Below are positions 1 through 8,767 of a stretch of 64,000 nucleotides of DNA, one piece after another. Source of the DNA: an uncultured Erysipelotrichaceae bacterium (GTDB lineage Bacteria > Bacillota_I > Bacilli_A > Erysipelotrichales > Erysipelotrichaceae); NCBI GenBank assembly GCA_944325685.1, contig CALVBC010000006.1:1-64000 (forward strand), given 5' to 3'. Position 1 is the first letter of the stretch, and every line of letters begins with the position of its first letter. A model generated the notes under the pieces. It worked only from the letters and a program-made list of their open reading frames with translations, had not been told where the DNA came from and did not search any database. The position numbers and the translations under genes were made by a program.

Positions 1-716
1 TTCACCTCGATATCATCGTTGACCGTATGAAGCGTGAATTCAAGGTCGAATGTAATGTCGGTGCTCCGCAAGTTGCCTTCCGTGAAACGATCCGCCAAGC
101 TGCAGATTGTGAAGGTAAATTTGTCAGACAATCTGGTGGTCGTGGTCAATACGGTCATGTTTGGGTCAAGTTTGAACCAAATGAAGAAGGTAAAGGCTTC
201 GAATTCATCGATGCGGTCGTCGGCGGCAGCGTTCCAAGAGAATACATCAAACCAGTTCAAGAAGGTTTGGTTGCCGCTTTACAAAACGGTTTACAAGCTG
301 GCTATCCAGTCGTTGATATCAAGGCTACCCTCTTTGACGGATCTTACCATGAAGTCGACTCTTCAGAAATGGCCTTCAAGATGGCTGCTTCTCTTGCCTT
401 AAAAGAAGCTGCCAAGAAATGTAAGCCAGTTATCTTAGAGCCGATCATGGACGTTGAAGTTATCGCTCCACAAGAATACTTAGGCAGTATCATGGGCGAT
501 GTCACTAAGCGTCGTGGTCAGATCCGCGATCAGGAAGAAAGAGGTAACGCGATCGTCGTCAGAGCCTACGTTCCATTATCAGAAATGTTCGGTTATGCCA
601 CTGACCTTCGCTCTTTCACTCAAGGCCGTGGAACATATGTCATGCAGATGGATCACTACTCAGAAGTACCTAAGTCCATTGCAGAGGACATTATCAAAAA
701 GAACGCCAAGAATTAA
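1..716 (+). CDS. fusA: Elongation factor G, C-terminal part (5' end outside window)
   Basis: Translocase of the ribosome elongation cycle. The reading frame is open from base 3 with no stop, so the gene starts upstream of the window; what remains is domain III/IV/V. Recognisable EF-G segments are [40 protein letters not shown] and, near the end, [11 protein letters not shown] and [15 protein letters not shown] (domain V). The protein ends KKNAKN. The tuf gene follows 59 bases downstream on the same strand, the usual str-operon order. Identification is certain; only the N-terminal GTPase half is missing because of the window edge. Confidence 0.97.
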   Translation, partial: HLDIIVDRMKREFKVECNVGAPQVAFRETIRQAADCEGKFVRQSGGRGQYGHVWVKFEPNEEGKGFEFIDAVVGGSVPREYIKPVQEGLVAALQNGLQAGYPVVDIKATLFDGSYHEVDSSEMAFKMAASLALKEAAKKCKPVILEPIMDVEVIAPQEYLGSIMGDVTKRRGQIRDQEERGNAIVVRAYVPLSEMFGYATDLRSFTQGRGTYVMQMDHYSEVPKSIAEDIIKKNAKN

Positions 717-775
717 TTGAATTTTAAGGGCGTTTATCATAAAATATAAAAGAATTATAGGAGGATTACTTTTAA

Positions 776-1960
776 ATGGCTAAAGCTAAATTTGATAGAT
801 CCAAGACACATGTTAATATTGGAACTATCGGTCACGTTGACCATGGTAAAACTACCTTAACAGCTGCTATTACAAAGCGCTTAGCTGAAAAGGGACAAGC
901 TGAATTCAGAGCTTACGATCAAATCGATGGTGCTCCTGAAGAAAAAGCTCGTGGTATCACTATCAACACTGCTCACGTTGAGTACCAAACTGAACACCGT
1001 CACTACGCACACGTTGACTGCCCCGGACATGCTGACTATGTCAAGAACATGATCACCGGTGCTGCCCAAATGGATGGTGCGATCCTAGTTGTTGCTGCAA
1101 CTGATGGACCAATGCCTCAAACTCGTGAGCACATCCTGCTTGCTCGTCAGGTTGGTGTTCCTTACATCGTTGTCTTCTTAAATAAGTGCGATATGGTCGA
1201 TGATGAAGAATTAGTCGATCTAGTTGAAATGGAAGTTCGTGAACTATTAAGCGAATATGGCTTCGATGGTGAAAACGCTCCTGTTATCCGTGGTTCAGCT
1301 CTAAAGGCTCTTGAAGGTGATCCTGCTTGGGTCGAAAAGATCGATGAACTAATGGATGCAGTCGATTCATACATCCCTGACCCAACTCGTGAAGTTGATA
1401 AGCCATTCTTGATGTCTGTCGAAGACGTATTCACAATTTCAGGTCGTGGTACAGTTGCAACAGGTCGTGTTGAACGTGGTGTTGCTCACTTAAACGATGA
1501 AGTTGAGATCGTCGGTATCAAACCAACACGTAAAACAGTTGTTACTGGTCTAGAAATGTTCCACAAACAATTAGACGAAGCTGAAGCTGGTGACAACATC
1601 GGTGCTCTATTAAGAGGTGTTAACCGTGATGAAGTTGAAAGAGGTCAAGTATTAGCTAAACCTGGTACAGTTACTCCTCATACAAACTTCAAAGCTCAAG
1701 TCTATATCTTAACGAAAGAAGAAGGTGGTCGTCATACTCCATTCGTAAGTAACTACCGTCCACAATTCTACTTCCGTACAACAGACGTTACTGGCGTCAT
1801 CACTCTACCAGAAGGTACAGAGATGGTCATGCCTGGTGACCACGTTGAAATGACTGTTGAACTTATCGCACCTATCGCTATCGAAAACGGTACAAAGTTC
1901 TCTATCCGTGAAGGTGGTAGAACTGTAGGTTCAGGTAACGTTACATCTGTCATTAAGTAA
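776..1960 (+). CDS. tuf: Elongation factor Tu
   Basis: GTPase that delivers aminoacyl-tRNA to the ribosome. Full length at 394 aa. Visible GTPase motifs are GHVDHGKT (G1, about residues 19-26), DCPGH (G3, about 81) and NKCD (G4, about 136), followed by the two beta-barrel domains and a typical end ([14 protein letters not shown]). The start is fixed by AGGAGG at 759-764, 11 bases before the ATG. It follows fusA and is closed by a strong hairpin terminator at 1983. Codon choice looks highly optimised, as expected for a very highly expressed gene. Confidence 0.99.
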   Translation: MAKAKFDRSKTHVNIGTIGHVDHGKTTLTAAITKRLAEKGQAEFRAYDQIDGAPEEKARGITINTAHVEYQTEHRHYAHVDCPGHADYVKNMITGAAQMDGAILVVAATDGPMPQTREHILLARQVGVPYIVVFLNKCDMVDDEELVDLVEMEVRELLSEYGFDGENAPVIRGSALKALEGDPAWVEKIDELMDAVDSYIPDPTREVDKPFLMSVEDVFTISGRGTVATGRVERGVAHLNDEVEIVGIKPTRKTVVTGLEMFHKQLDEAEAGDNIGALLRGVNRDEVERGQVLAKPGTVTPHTNFKAQVYILTKEEGGRHTPFVSNYRPQFYFRTTDVTGVITLPEGTEMVMPGDHVEMTVELIAPIAIENGTKFSIREGGRTVGSGNVTSVIK

Positions 1961-1982
1961 GATAGTTAAACACTAAAACACT

Positions 1983-2009
1983 AAAGCCACTCATATGGGT
2001 GGCTTTTTT
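1983..2009 (+). terminator. Rho-independent terminator of fusA-tuf
   Basis: Perfect 8-bp stem AAAGCCAC/GTGGCTTT with an 8-base loop, followed by TTTTTT. It lies 23 bases after the tuf stop codon. Confidence 0.95.
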
Positions 2010-2013
2010 ATGT

Positions 2014-2259
2014 TTAAAGTTTAAGAAAATTCATCACCAATCTGATCATGATCTCTTTATCTGAGGTAGCCCATTTTCTAATGGCAATACCTCTTTTTGA
2101 TCTACGCGATATCCTGCAGAGATTATGACATCTAAATTGTAGTGCATCGCTGGATTATCAGCTTTAGTGACTTCTGTCGAAAATTTCGACAAAAGTATCT
2201 CTTTCTAACTCGCCTTCTTTAAAAATATTGCCGATATGATATGCAAACAGTATCGACAT
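2014..2259 (-). pseudogene. Decayed RhuM-family (virulence RhuM) gene fragment
   Basis: Translating the minus strand across at least two frameshifts gives segments typical of the RhuM family: YHIGNIFKEGELERDT, then (new frame) TKADNPAMHYNLDVIISAGY, then (new frame) GIAIRKWATS. These match the family signature of HIxNIFxEGEL...YNLDxIISxGYRV...RGxxFRxWAT in the right order. Stops and frameshifts rule out an intact protein. RhuM genes are often mobile-island cargo, so this is probably a remnant of an old insertion. Function unknown. A second relic of the same family lies at 15767-16235 on the other strand. Confidence 0.65.
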
Positions 2260-2477
2260 CTTATATCTCATCAATCTCTTCGCATCTATATAAATGGCTG
2301 TTTAATTATTATCTTTGAATTGAACTGTCGAGGATTTCTCGGTAGTTATGCTGATAAACATCCAAACTTCCAACATGTGCGTTTTCCGCACTTGTTGATA
2401 TTTCATCTAATTCCCCATCATTGATCTTTTCGACCTCTTCATATCTATATAAGTGGCTATTTTTAATAAATCTCGGC
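2260..2477 (-). other. Relic region with a diverged 28-bp direct repeat
   Basis: Between the RhuM relic and the next operon there is no intact gene. The 28-bp segments 2276-2303 and 2435-2462 (CTCTTC..ATCTATATAA.TGGCT.TTT on the plus strand) match at 24 of 28 bases and, on the minus strand, both read as NSHLYR(Y/C)EE(V/I), so the repeat was probably once coding. I do not recognise the protein family. Confidence 0.4.
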
Positions 2478-2478
2478 A

Positions 2479-2503
2479 TTAAAAAAGCTTCATCTAAGAA
2501 GCC
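2479..2503 (-). terminator. Terminator of the 8.7-2.5 kb minus-strand operon
   Basis: On the minus strand GGCTTC-TTAGAT-GAAGC is followed by TTTTTT (A-run 2481-2486 on the plus strand). It sits directly behind the acetyltransferase stop codon. Confidence 0.85.
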
Positions 2504-2943
2504 TAATAATAGATAAGATGATGATTTTTGATCTCAATACCTGCTTTATTGACGATATTCTCATTAAGATAAGTAAAGCCTAGCTTAGTAAAGAAAGGCA
2601 AGGCTGTATTTGAGGCGTATACTTCGATCGGCTTTGGATAGTAATCCATAATGAATTTTACTAATTCTCTACCGATGCCCTTTTTGGTATGGTCCTTATC
2701 GACGTATAAAAGATCAATAAGACCATTATCATAAGTTATATAACCGACGATCTCATCGTTGAGATAAGCGATATAAGCATCCTGCATCTTAAAGATAGCC
2801 ATAAAGCGATCTTTATCGACATATGCCCAAGCCTTTAATTGATCATATGTATAATCATCTTTAGCTGTCGTATAGATCGTCTCTTTAAATAGTTTGATCA
2901 ATAGATCGATATCTTCATGATCATACCTTTTGATTTTTACCAT
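2503..2943 (-). CDS. GNAT-family N-acetyltransferase
   Basis: Predicted acetyl-CoA-dependent acetyltransferase of 146 aa. The family fold is visible: an N-terminal helix region (HEDIDLLIKLFKETIY), central strands ending VGYITYDNGLIDLLYVDKDH, and the acetyl-CoA pyrophosphate-binding loop KKGIGRELV (about residues 95-103), then an ENIVNKAGIEIKNHHLIY C-terminus typical of YjaB/PhnO-like members. The substrate cannot be told from sequence. Its start overlaps the 3' end of the hydrolase gene by 23 bases, so the two are translationally coupled; it is the last gene of the operon, followed by a terminator. Confidence 0.85.
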   Translation of the reverse strand: MVKIKRYDHEDIDLLIKLFKETIYTTAKDDYTYDQLKAWAYVDKDRFMAIFKMQDAYIAYLNDEIVGYITYDNGLIDLLYVDKDHTKKGIGRELVKFIMDYYPKPIEVYASNTALPFFTKLGFTYLNENIVNKAGIEIKNHHLIYY

Positions 2944-3631
2944 CTAGTCTCCCTTCGATAAAATCATCGATCAAAGCTAAGGTGATCGGTCCATCGACTT
3001 CATCATCGAGGATACGATGTTGGCCATCGGCTAAGATGACACACTTCTTATCCTTGATCTTCATCTTCTTATAGTACTTTAAAGACACGGTATAAGGGAT
3101 GAGTTCATCATTCATGCAGGCGATAAATAAGGTCGGACAAGTGACCTTCTCGATCCCTTTCTTGCAATTGTTCACGACATCGATAAAGGTCGCAGTGAAT
3201 TCACTAGGTAAAGGGACATATTTCGTCGCCTCTTCGGGCCTTTTAGGGCCAAAGGCATAGCCTTTAGCGGTCGTTGCGCTTAGATATTCAAAAGCTGGTG
3301 CAAGTAAGATCAGCTTTTGGATCTTAAATTTACTGGCCAGATATGATGCGATGACACCACCCATACTAAAGCCGATGAGGATGATCTCCTGTTGGTCGTT
3401 TTTCGCCTTGATGATCTCTTCTTCTGCTCTTGTGACCCAGTTATACCAGATATTATCCGATGGATATCTTTGATCAAAAAGCGCAGGTGCAATGATCTTA
3501 TAACGCTCATCAAAGTATTTGAAAAGCGGCAGATATTCATCGGTCTTACGCTTACCAAAACCATGGATCGCAATGATCACCGGTTTAGTATCTTTCTTTG
3601 GTTTTCTTTTAAATATCTTGAATAGATCCAT
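2921..3631 (-). CDS. Alpha/beta-fold hydrolase (esterase-like)
   Basis: Predicted serine hydrolase of about 236 aa. IIAIHGFGKRK near the N-terminus provides the oxyanion-hole strand-loop, GFSMGG (about residue 95) is the nucleophile elbow, LFIACMNDELIP carries the acid and DGQHRILDDE the catalytic His. The substrate is unknown; monoacylglycerol lipase or carboxylesterase-like activity is possible. I chose the ATG at 3631, one base after the stop of the upstream gene and preceded by AGGTAG; an upstream ATG at 3646 (five more residues) is possible. No signal peptide, so cytoplasmic. Confidence 0.85.
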   Translation of the reverse strand: MDLFKIFKRKPKKDTKPVIIAIHGFGKRKTDEYLPLFKYFDERYKIIAPALFDQRYPSDNIWYNWVTRAEEEIIKAKNDQQEIILIGFSMGGVIASYLASKFKIQKLILLAPAFEYLSATTAKGYAFGPKRPEEATKYVPLPSEFTATFIDVVNNCKKGIEKVTCPTLFIACMNDELIPYTVSLKYYKKMKIKDKKCVILADGQHRILDDEVDGPITLALIDDFIEGRLDGKNQKV

Positions 3632-3632
3632 A

Positions 3633-4823
3633 CTACCTACTTTCATAGCGCTCTTTCGCTAAGTTGAATATCTCCATCATCGTATCACTATCTAAAGCAC
3701 CGCTTTGATAACCGATATAGGTCCCATCAGGCCCGATATAGGCGATCGTTGGAAATGACGATATCCCTAGATAATTAAACATCGTGTCATCATCATGCAA
3801 GACCGGTACTTCGATACCGTACTCTTCGATGAATTCATCAGTCGTCATATCACTTCGTTGACTATTCACATTATCGCTCATGACATATAAAGCGACAACT
3901 TCATCTTCATCTAAACTATCCGCAAAAGCCTTGTAGTCATCGATCTCACTTATACAATAGGTACACCATGAAGCCACAAAGTTAAGGGCGACATATTTAC
4001 CTTCATAGTCGCTTAATGTATGGACATTACCATATTGGTCATATAGTTCAAACTCATACATCGATACTGTATCTTGGCTTGATGTATCCTCTTGAGTATT
4101 ACTAGAACTAGCTAATAACTTCTCATAGGCGACTTTAGTATTATAGATATTTACACTTGCATCATAAACCATATATACACCAAATAGGATGATGATGACT
4201 GCAGCGACTTTTGATATCTTGATGATGATACCTTGGTGTTTCTTGATAAAAGATAAAGCTAGATCATAGAAGATACCTAATAATAAAAATGGTATCGTAA
4301 AACCTAAGGCATAAAATAAGATCAATAGATTACCGACTATCGCTTCACTGGTGCTCGCTAAGATCAGGACATTAGCCATCATCGGCCCAATACAAGGTGT
4401 CCAAGCAAAGGAGAAGACAAAGCCTAATAAGAAGGCCTTTAAGAAGTTCATCCCACTTGTATCAAACTTATCCCTGAAGCTGTATTCCTTGTTGAAGGCC
4501 TTGATATCGATGATACCTAATTGGTATAAAGCGATGACGATCATGATGATGCCACCGATGATCATGACGATATCACTGATATCGGTGATCACATCTCTGA
4601 TGACATCAGAGGCGATCGCTAAGATAAAGTATACAGTTGATATACCTAAGGTAAAAAAGAAGGTCGTGATAAAGATCCTGATGCGTCTTTTGACATTATT
4701 ACCATCTCCTGTATCAGTACCAGCGATATAAGCCATATACAGCGGTATCAGTGGCAAGATACAAGGTGACATAAAAGATGCTAGGCCTTCGATAAAGACC
4801 CCGATATAAGTCATGATATCCAT
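3633..4823 (-). CDS. CcdA-like thiol transporter fused to a thioredoxin-like domain
   Basis: Membrane thiol-disulfide exchange protein (396 aa). The N-terminal ~220 residues are a six-helix CcdA/DsbD-type electron carrier with the paired motifs SPCILPLIPLY (about residue 18) and AWTPCIGPM (about 140). A further membrane segment (about 197-219) links to an extracytoplasmic TlpA/thioredoxin-like domain with WCTYC (about 284), the redox-active CxxC, and FPTIAYIGPDG with the cis-Pro. This gives a single-chain relay from cytoplasmic thioredoxin to the cell surface, where it probably reduces surface disulfides or methionine sulfoxide reductase. ATG at 4823; uppP ends 1 base upstream. Confidence 0.9.
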   Translation of the reverse strand: MDIMTYIGVFIEGLASFMSPCILPLIPLYMAYIAGTDTGDGNNVKRRIRIFITTFFFTLGISTVYFILAIASDVIRDVITDISDIVMIIGGIIMIVIALYQLGIIDIKAFNKEYSFRDKFDTSGMNFLKAFLLGFVFSFAWTPCIGPMMANVLILASTSEAIVGNLLILFYALGFTIPFLLLGIFYDLALSFIKKHQGIIIKISKVAAVIIILFGVYMVYDASVNIYNTKVAYEKLLASSSNTQEDTSSQDTVSMYEFELYDQYGNVHTLSDYEGKYVALNFVASWCTYCISEIDDYKAFADSLDEDEVVALYVMSDNVNSQRSDMTTDEFIEEYGIEVPVLHDDDTMFNYLGISSFPTIAYIGPDGTYIGYQSGALDSDTMMEIFNLAKERYESR

Positions 4824-4824
4824 A

Positions 4825-5655
4825 TTAGAATAACCAGAAATACAATAAGACGATCACACCTAAGATGATGCGATAGTAACCAAACACTTTGAAGTCGTGT
4901 TTTTTGATATAGTTAAGCAAGAATTTGATGACGATGATCGATACGATAAAGGCACTGATCATACCGACAAGTAAGATCATATATTCCATCAAAGAAAAAC
5001 TAAGACCGATCTTGATGACCTTCAATAAGCTTGCCCCAAACATGACCGGGATCGCTAAAAAGAAGGTGAATTCCGTCGCTACGGTCCTATTGACACCGAT
5101 CATAAGCGAACCTAAAATGGTCGCCCCAGATCTAGATGTACCAGGAAAGATCGCCGCGATGAGTTGGAATAGACCGATATAGATCGCATCTTTATAGGAT
5201 AATTCCTTTAAGGTATTGACTCTAAAGTCCTTCCTTTTTTTATTTTCGATAAGGATAAAACCAACACCGAATATGATAAGCATCAAAGCTACGACATAGC
5301 TGTTATATAGATACTTCTCTAATATGTCATCAAACAAGATCCCCACGATCGCCGCTGGGATACAAGCCACTAAGATCTTGCCCCATAAATTAAGGGTCGA
5401 TAACTTGATCCTAACGCCCTTTTCTTTACTGTAGACAAAAGGCCAGATCTTATCAAACATCAAGATGACCACCGCTAAGATAGCCCCTAATTGGATGACC
5501 ACCAAAAAGAGGTTCCAGAAATCATCTGAAACATCAAGTGTGATCAGATCTTCTAAGATGATCATATGGCCAGTTGAAGAGATCGGTAACCACTCTGTTA
5601 TCCCTTCAACGATACCAAACAAGATCCCTTTTAATACTTCGATGAACATTTCCAT
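4825..5655 (-). CDS. uppP: Undecaprenyl-diphosphatase UppP (BacA family)
   Basis: Integral membrane phosphatase that recycles undecaprenyl pyrophosphate to the lipid carrier for peptidoglycan and wall polymers; homologues raise bacitracin tolerance. At 276 aa it has normal length and the two diagnostic motifs: EGITEWLPISSTGH (about residues 18-31) and PGTSRSGATI (about 171-180), with multiple hydrophobic segments. One base separates it from the next gene on each side, so it is in the middle of a tight operon. Assignment is secure. Confidence 0.97.
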   Translation of the reverse strand: MEMFIEVLKGILFGIVEGITEWLPISSTGHMIILEDLITLDVSDDFWNLFLVVIQLGAILAVVILMFDKIWPFVYSKEKGVRIKLSTLNLWGKILVACIPAAIVGILFDDILEKYLYNSYVVALMLIIFGVGFILIENKKRKDFRVNTLKELSYKDAIYIGLFQLIAAIFPGTSRSGATILGSLMIGVNRTVATEFTFFLAIPVMFGASLLKVIKIGLSFSLMEYMILLVGMISAFIVSIIVIKFLLNYIKKHDFKVFGYYRIILGVIVLLYFWLF

Positions 5656-5656
5656 A

Positions 5657-6598
5657 CTAATTGAATGTCACCAACTCTTCCTTTGGTGTCTCTCCTTTAC
5701 TAACGTCATTCACATATAATAAGCAGGTCTTATACCCGTCTTCCGCATCTACTAAATGGATGATCCCATCAAGCTTGTAGTAAGTGTCCTTTTGGATCTT
5801 AGTCTTATCGATCCCAACGACCGTGATCCCGATATCAGCGATATCCTCACTACAACAGACCATCGCCCTTCTACCCATGATACAGGCTTTATCATATTCC
5901 TTGAGATCTTCGATCAATTTGACATTGATCACAAGGTGTTTATTCTCATACTTCTCAGGCGCATTGGCGGCATCCATGTACCAAAGACCATAGTCATTGT
6001 CATTTATAACTATAGGATCCTTACTTAGATCAAAGATATCATCACCTTCAAATTCGACGATATTGTGGTCGATATCTTCAAAGATGAGCTCTACCTTCGG
6101 ATTGATGGCTTTGAGGTTGTTGCGGATGAAGAGATAGTCTTCATCATTGCTGAAGCGATTGAAGATCGCTACTTCAGAGATCTTGATATGATCGTAGATG
6201 AACTGCTTGAGGTTTATTAGCTGCATCCTAAAGCTTGAGGCATCGACGACGGTCAAGATCTGGGCGATCTCCCAATTGTTGATAAGACCGTAGTTTTTAA
6301 GATATTCGGCTTCATTTTGTAGACCATTGCATTCCATGATGATCCGATCATAAGTATAGGTCCTTTCAAGATCGCGCATCTTTTCGATCGTGAGATCTTG
6401 AAGTTTATCCAAATAGATGACAAAAGAGTTGGTATCAGCTAAAAATGCCTCATCATACTCTTCATCACCTTCTTCGAAAGCGATGATAAGTGTCCTTTCA
6501 TCGACCGTAAAGCCCGGATCTAATAAAGTCTCCTTTATAACTGAGGTCTTACCACTATCTAATAGACCATTAAAGATATATAGCGGTTTTGTGATCAC
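5657..6598 (-). CDS. CobW/HypB/UreG-like GTP-binding protein, variant
   Basis: 313-aa P-loop protein related to the CobW/COG0523 metallochaperone GTPases. The Walker A is FNGLLDSGKTS (about residues 9-19), a variant of the usual GFLGAGKTT, and RIIMECNGLQ (about 107) replaces the usual EPSG loop. It lacks the CxCC metal motif of classic family members. A separate C-terminal domain (about 205-300) contains RRAMVCC and DKTKIQKDTYYKLDGI. It overlaps by 4 bases (ATGA) the more canonical CobW protein at 6595, so the two are probably made together and may act as a pair in metal handling. Confidence 0.8.
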   Translation of the reverse strand: MITKPLYIFNGLLDSGKTSVIKETLLDPGFTVDERTLIIAFEEGDEEYDEAFLADTNSFVIYLDKLQDLTIEKMRDLERTYTYDRIIMECNGLQNEAEYLKNYGLINNWEIAQILTVVDASSFRMQLINLKQFIYDHIKISEVAIFNRFSNDEDYLFIRNNLKAINPKVELIFEDIDHNIVEFEGDDIFDLSKDPIVINDNDYGLWYMDAANAPEKYENKHLVINVKLIEDLKEYDKACIMGRRAMVCCSEDIADIGITVVGIDKTKIQKDTYYKLDGIIHLVDAEDGYKTCLLYVNDVSKGETPKEELVTFN

Positions 6599-7563
6599 TT
6601 AAATAGCCCTTCCATAAATTCCTTATCGACTTCAGTGCCGATGACGACGATAGTACCAGCCCTTGTGGCATCAGCCCTTGACACCATGATATCATCACCG
6701 CTTTTGTCAAAGTATAGGTAGCGCTCATCACCTTTGACGATGCCCTTGATCCTGACGATCGTCTCTGGCATCTTCTTTAAGATATCGATAAGCTCATCCT
6801 TTGCGAATACGCGCTCGGTATTGATCGCGATCGAAGTGAAGATCTCATCGGCATCATGATGATGATGGTGACCACACTCATGGTCATGATCGTGATGACA
6901 GTCATGATCATGGTGATCATGGCAATGACAGTGCTCCTCGATCTCTTCTTCTTGCATACAACCAGTGCATTCTTCACAATCACAAACACCTTCGGTCATG
7001 AGTTTGAATAATTCACTAACTTCCATATCCATATATGGCTTATCTAAGATCAGCACTTCATCATTGAGCTCACTTAACATCTCTTTTGTTTCTTCTAGTC
7101 TTTTACTATCGACGGTATCAAGTTTTGATAGTACGATCGCATTTGCGGCGATGACTTGATCATCGAAGAACTCCTTGAAATTGCGATGATAAGATAGCGC
7201 TTTTTTGGCATCGACCATCGCGATATGGCTAGCTAAACGGAAGTCATCATCCTGCATGATGGTCATCATGATCTCCGATAATTTACCAACGCCACTAGGC
7301 TCGATCAGCAAGCTATCGATATCCATGCCTTTGATCTCATCTAAGGCATCTACTAGATCGCCCTTTAAACTACAACAAATACAGCCGCTGTTGATCTCTT
7401 TGACCTTTAATGCACTATCAAATAGGCTACCATCGATCCCGACTTCACCAAATTCATTCTCAATGAGCATTGCCTTTTTAAAGACACCACCTTCTAATAA
7501 CTTCTTGATGAAGGTCGTCTTACCAGCACCTAAAAAACCTGAAACGATATATACATTTATCAT
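6595..7563 (-). CDS. CobW-family GTPase with His-rich metal-binding loop
   Basis: Predicted zinc/cobalt metallochaperone or metal-sensing GTPase (322 aa). Canonical COG0523 features: Walker A SGFLGAGKTTF (about residues 8-18), metal motif GCICC (about 60-64), LIEPSG (Walker B region), and LSKLD (guanine specificity). After a Cys-rich patch (CDCEECTGC, about 193-201) there is a loop of roughly 30 residues in which about half are His, alternating with Asp and Cys (about 212-240), then the CobW C-terminal domain. The extra ligands suggest zinc loading or storage. No Zur box was recognised upstream, so regulation is unclear. Confidence 0.92.
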   Translation of the reverse strand: MINVYIVSGFLGAGKTTFIKKLLEGGVFKKAMLIENEFGEVGIDGSLFDSALKVKEINSGCICCSLKGDLVDALDEIKGMDIDSLLIEPSGVGKLSEIMMTIMQDDDFRLASHIAMVDAKKALSYHRNFKEFFDDQVIAANAIVLSKLDTVDSKRLEETKEMLSELNDEVLILDKPYMDMEVSELFKLMTEGVCDCEECTGCMQEEEIEEHCHCHDHHDHDCHHDHDHECGHHHHHDADEIFTSIAINTERVFAKDELIDILKKMPETIVRIKGIVKGDERYLYFDKSGDDIMVSRADATRAGTIVVIGTEVDKEFMEGLFK

Positions 7564-8009
7564 AATGCCTTTTCCCTCCTAACTTGCTTGATCATATCCT
7601 TGATCTCTGTCTCTTTATCTAAACTTGTAAATAAGAATAAGGTCCGATTTTTAAAGGTGAAACTGATCTCGATATCCTTCTCTTTTTTCGCATATGTTAG
7701 ATCATCGATCTTGGTATAGGGAAAACTCCTCCCTAAGACGATGAATTCCTTATGGCCAAAACCACTAGGGGTGATCATGAATGCCCCACCACAGATGACC
7801 AAAACGATAAAGACGACAAGCGAGACGATGTCATAATAGCGGATATAAGCTAATAGACCACACACAAAAAACAAGACCGGGATGATAAATCGTGACCCAC
7901 TCTTGCACTCATAGATGACCCTTTTGCCTTTGATAAGGCAGAAGATCGTCGTAAATAAGGCAAAGCCGATCAAGAAGATATCAGCGCCATAAGCTAGTAA
8001 GAACTCCAT
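7560..8009 (-). CDS. Hypothetical membrane protein
   Basis: 149-aa protein with four predicted membrane segments in its first ~85 residues (around 7-27, 40-57, 60-77 and a Gly-rich stretch), then a soluble tail (about 95-149) reading FPYTKIDDLTYAKKEKDIEIS, a short strand-rich segment like those of small bacterial PH-type membrane proteins. No family recognised with confidence. It overlaps the CobW gene by 4 bases and the upstream small membrane protein by one base. Confidence 0.7.
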   Translation of the reverse strand: MEFLLAYGADIFLIGFALFTTIFCLIKGKRVIYECKSGSRFIIPVLFFVCGLLAYIRYYDIVSLVVFIVLVICGGAFMITPSGFGHKEFIVLGRSFPYTKIDDLTYAKKEKDIEISFTFKNRTLFLFTSLDKETEIKDMIKQVRREKAL

Positions 8010-8290
8010 TATCTGACCACCCTTTTAAATATCGCCCGGGCAATATATTTGAAGATCAAACTCAAAAGGGCTAAACAGATGACCACAAATAAGATATCCG
8101 TAAGGATCCCACTTGAGCCGATCATCGGTGCCACATTGACCGATACACCGATGGTGACGACGATACATATCTCATATATCAGTAATAGCTTTTTACAGAC
8201 CTGTCTTAAACCCTCTGATACCTTATAGGTGATTCCATTGATCTCGATCTCCGTCCGATATCCTTTCGCGATATTGATCACTTCATTCAT
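8009..8290 (-). CDS. Hypothetical small membrane protein
   Basis: 93-aa protein: a short soluble N-terminus (about 1-30), then two hydrophobic segments (about 33-53 and 60-80) and a basic C-terminal tail (FKRVVR). It overlaps the upstream PPC-domain gene by 8 bases and the downstream membrane protein by one, so it is translationally coupled in the same operon. Function unknown. Confidence 0.65.
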   Translation of the reverse strand: MNEVINIAKGYRTEIEINGITYKVSEGLRQVCKKLLLIYEICIVVTIGVSVNVAPMIGSSGILTDILFVVICLALLSLIFKYIARAIFKRVVR

Positions 8291-8687
8291 CTTGCACCTC
8301 TTTAAAGACTATCTCATCATAGCCTGTCTTTTCATCATATTCACGTATACTGCTATAACCTTTTAGTTCACCTAAGACTAGCTCACATGTCGTATCGATG
8401 ATACAACCATTCATCAGATGACCACCAAGACAATGACCCTTATCATCACTGGCGCCGATATGAAGATGAGCTTCACCATTTGATATCGTGCCATTTAAAG
8501 CGATGATCTCAAAGTGATCAGCTATCTCTAAATAGTCGATCGCTTTTGCCAAGCGGACCTTAAAGTGTTTGATACAACCGACACTGGATAAGATGACGAC
8601 GGTATCTAGTCCTTTTTCCTTACAAAAACCTTCGATCTTCTCTTTTAGATCATCACCATTTACTAGTCTTAAACAGTATATACGCAT
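8283..8687 (-). CDS. PPC/DUF296-domain protein
   Basis: 134-aa protein consisting of a single PPC (DUF296) domain, the trimeric fold also found in plant AT-hook proteins. The signature GEAHLHIGASDDKGHCLGGH (about residues 83-102) includes the His residues that bind metal in bacterial homologues. There is no AT-hook. Biological role of bacterial PPC proteins is poorly known. The ATG has no Shine-Dalgarno; a -10 box lies exactly 6 bases upstream, so the transcript is probably leaderless. First gene of the 8.7-2.5 kb operon. Confidence 0.85.
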   Translation of the reverse strand: MRIYCLRLVNGDDLKEKIEGFCKEKGLDTVVILSSVGCIKHFKVRLAKAIDYLEIADHFEIIALNGTISNGEAHLHIGASDDKGHCLGGHLMNGCIIDTTCELVLGELKGYSSIREYDEKTGYDEIVFKEVQDE

Positions 8688-8693
8688 GCCTAT

Positions 8694-8723
8694 ATTTTAA
8701 TACAAAGCCATCATAATCGCCAA
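8694..8723 (-). promoter_or_regulatory. Promoter of the 8.7-2.5 kb operon (leaderless start)
   Basis: On the minus strand TTGGCG - 18 bases - TAAAAT, then only 6 bases to the ATG at 8687. The predicted +1 is the A of the start codon. Confidence 0.5.
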
Positions 8724-8737
8724 TCAAGTGCACGTTT

Positions 8738-8767
8738 AAAAAAGCCACCTAGCTTAATAAGTGGCTT
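8738..8767 (-). terminator. Terminator overlapping the end of the isomerase gene
   Basis: On the minus strand AAGCCAC...GTGGCTTTTTT. The 5' arm of the stem is coding sequence of the gene at 8749, so the hairpin forms across the stop codon. Confidence 0.85.

Noticed and set aside
34-402. Out-of-frame ORF within fusA
   Set aside because: Shadow of the EF-G frame; composition is not protein-like.
2236-2424. 62-codon plus-strand frame in the relic region
   Set aside because: No RBS and no recognisable protein; the minus strand carries the RhuM-like relic in overlapping DNA.
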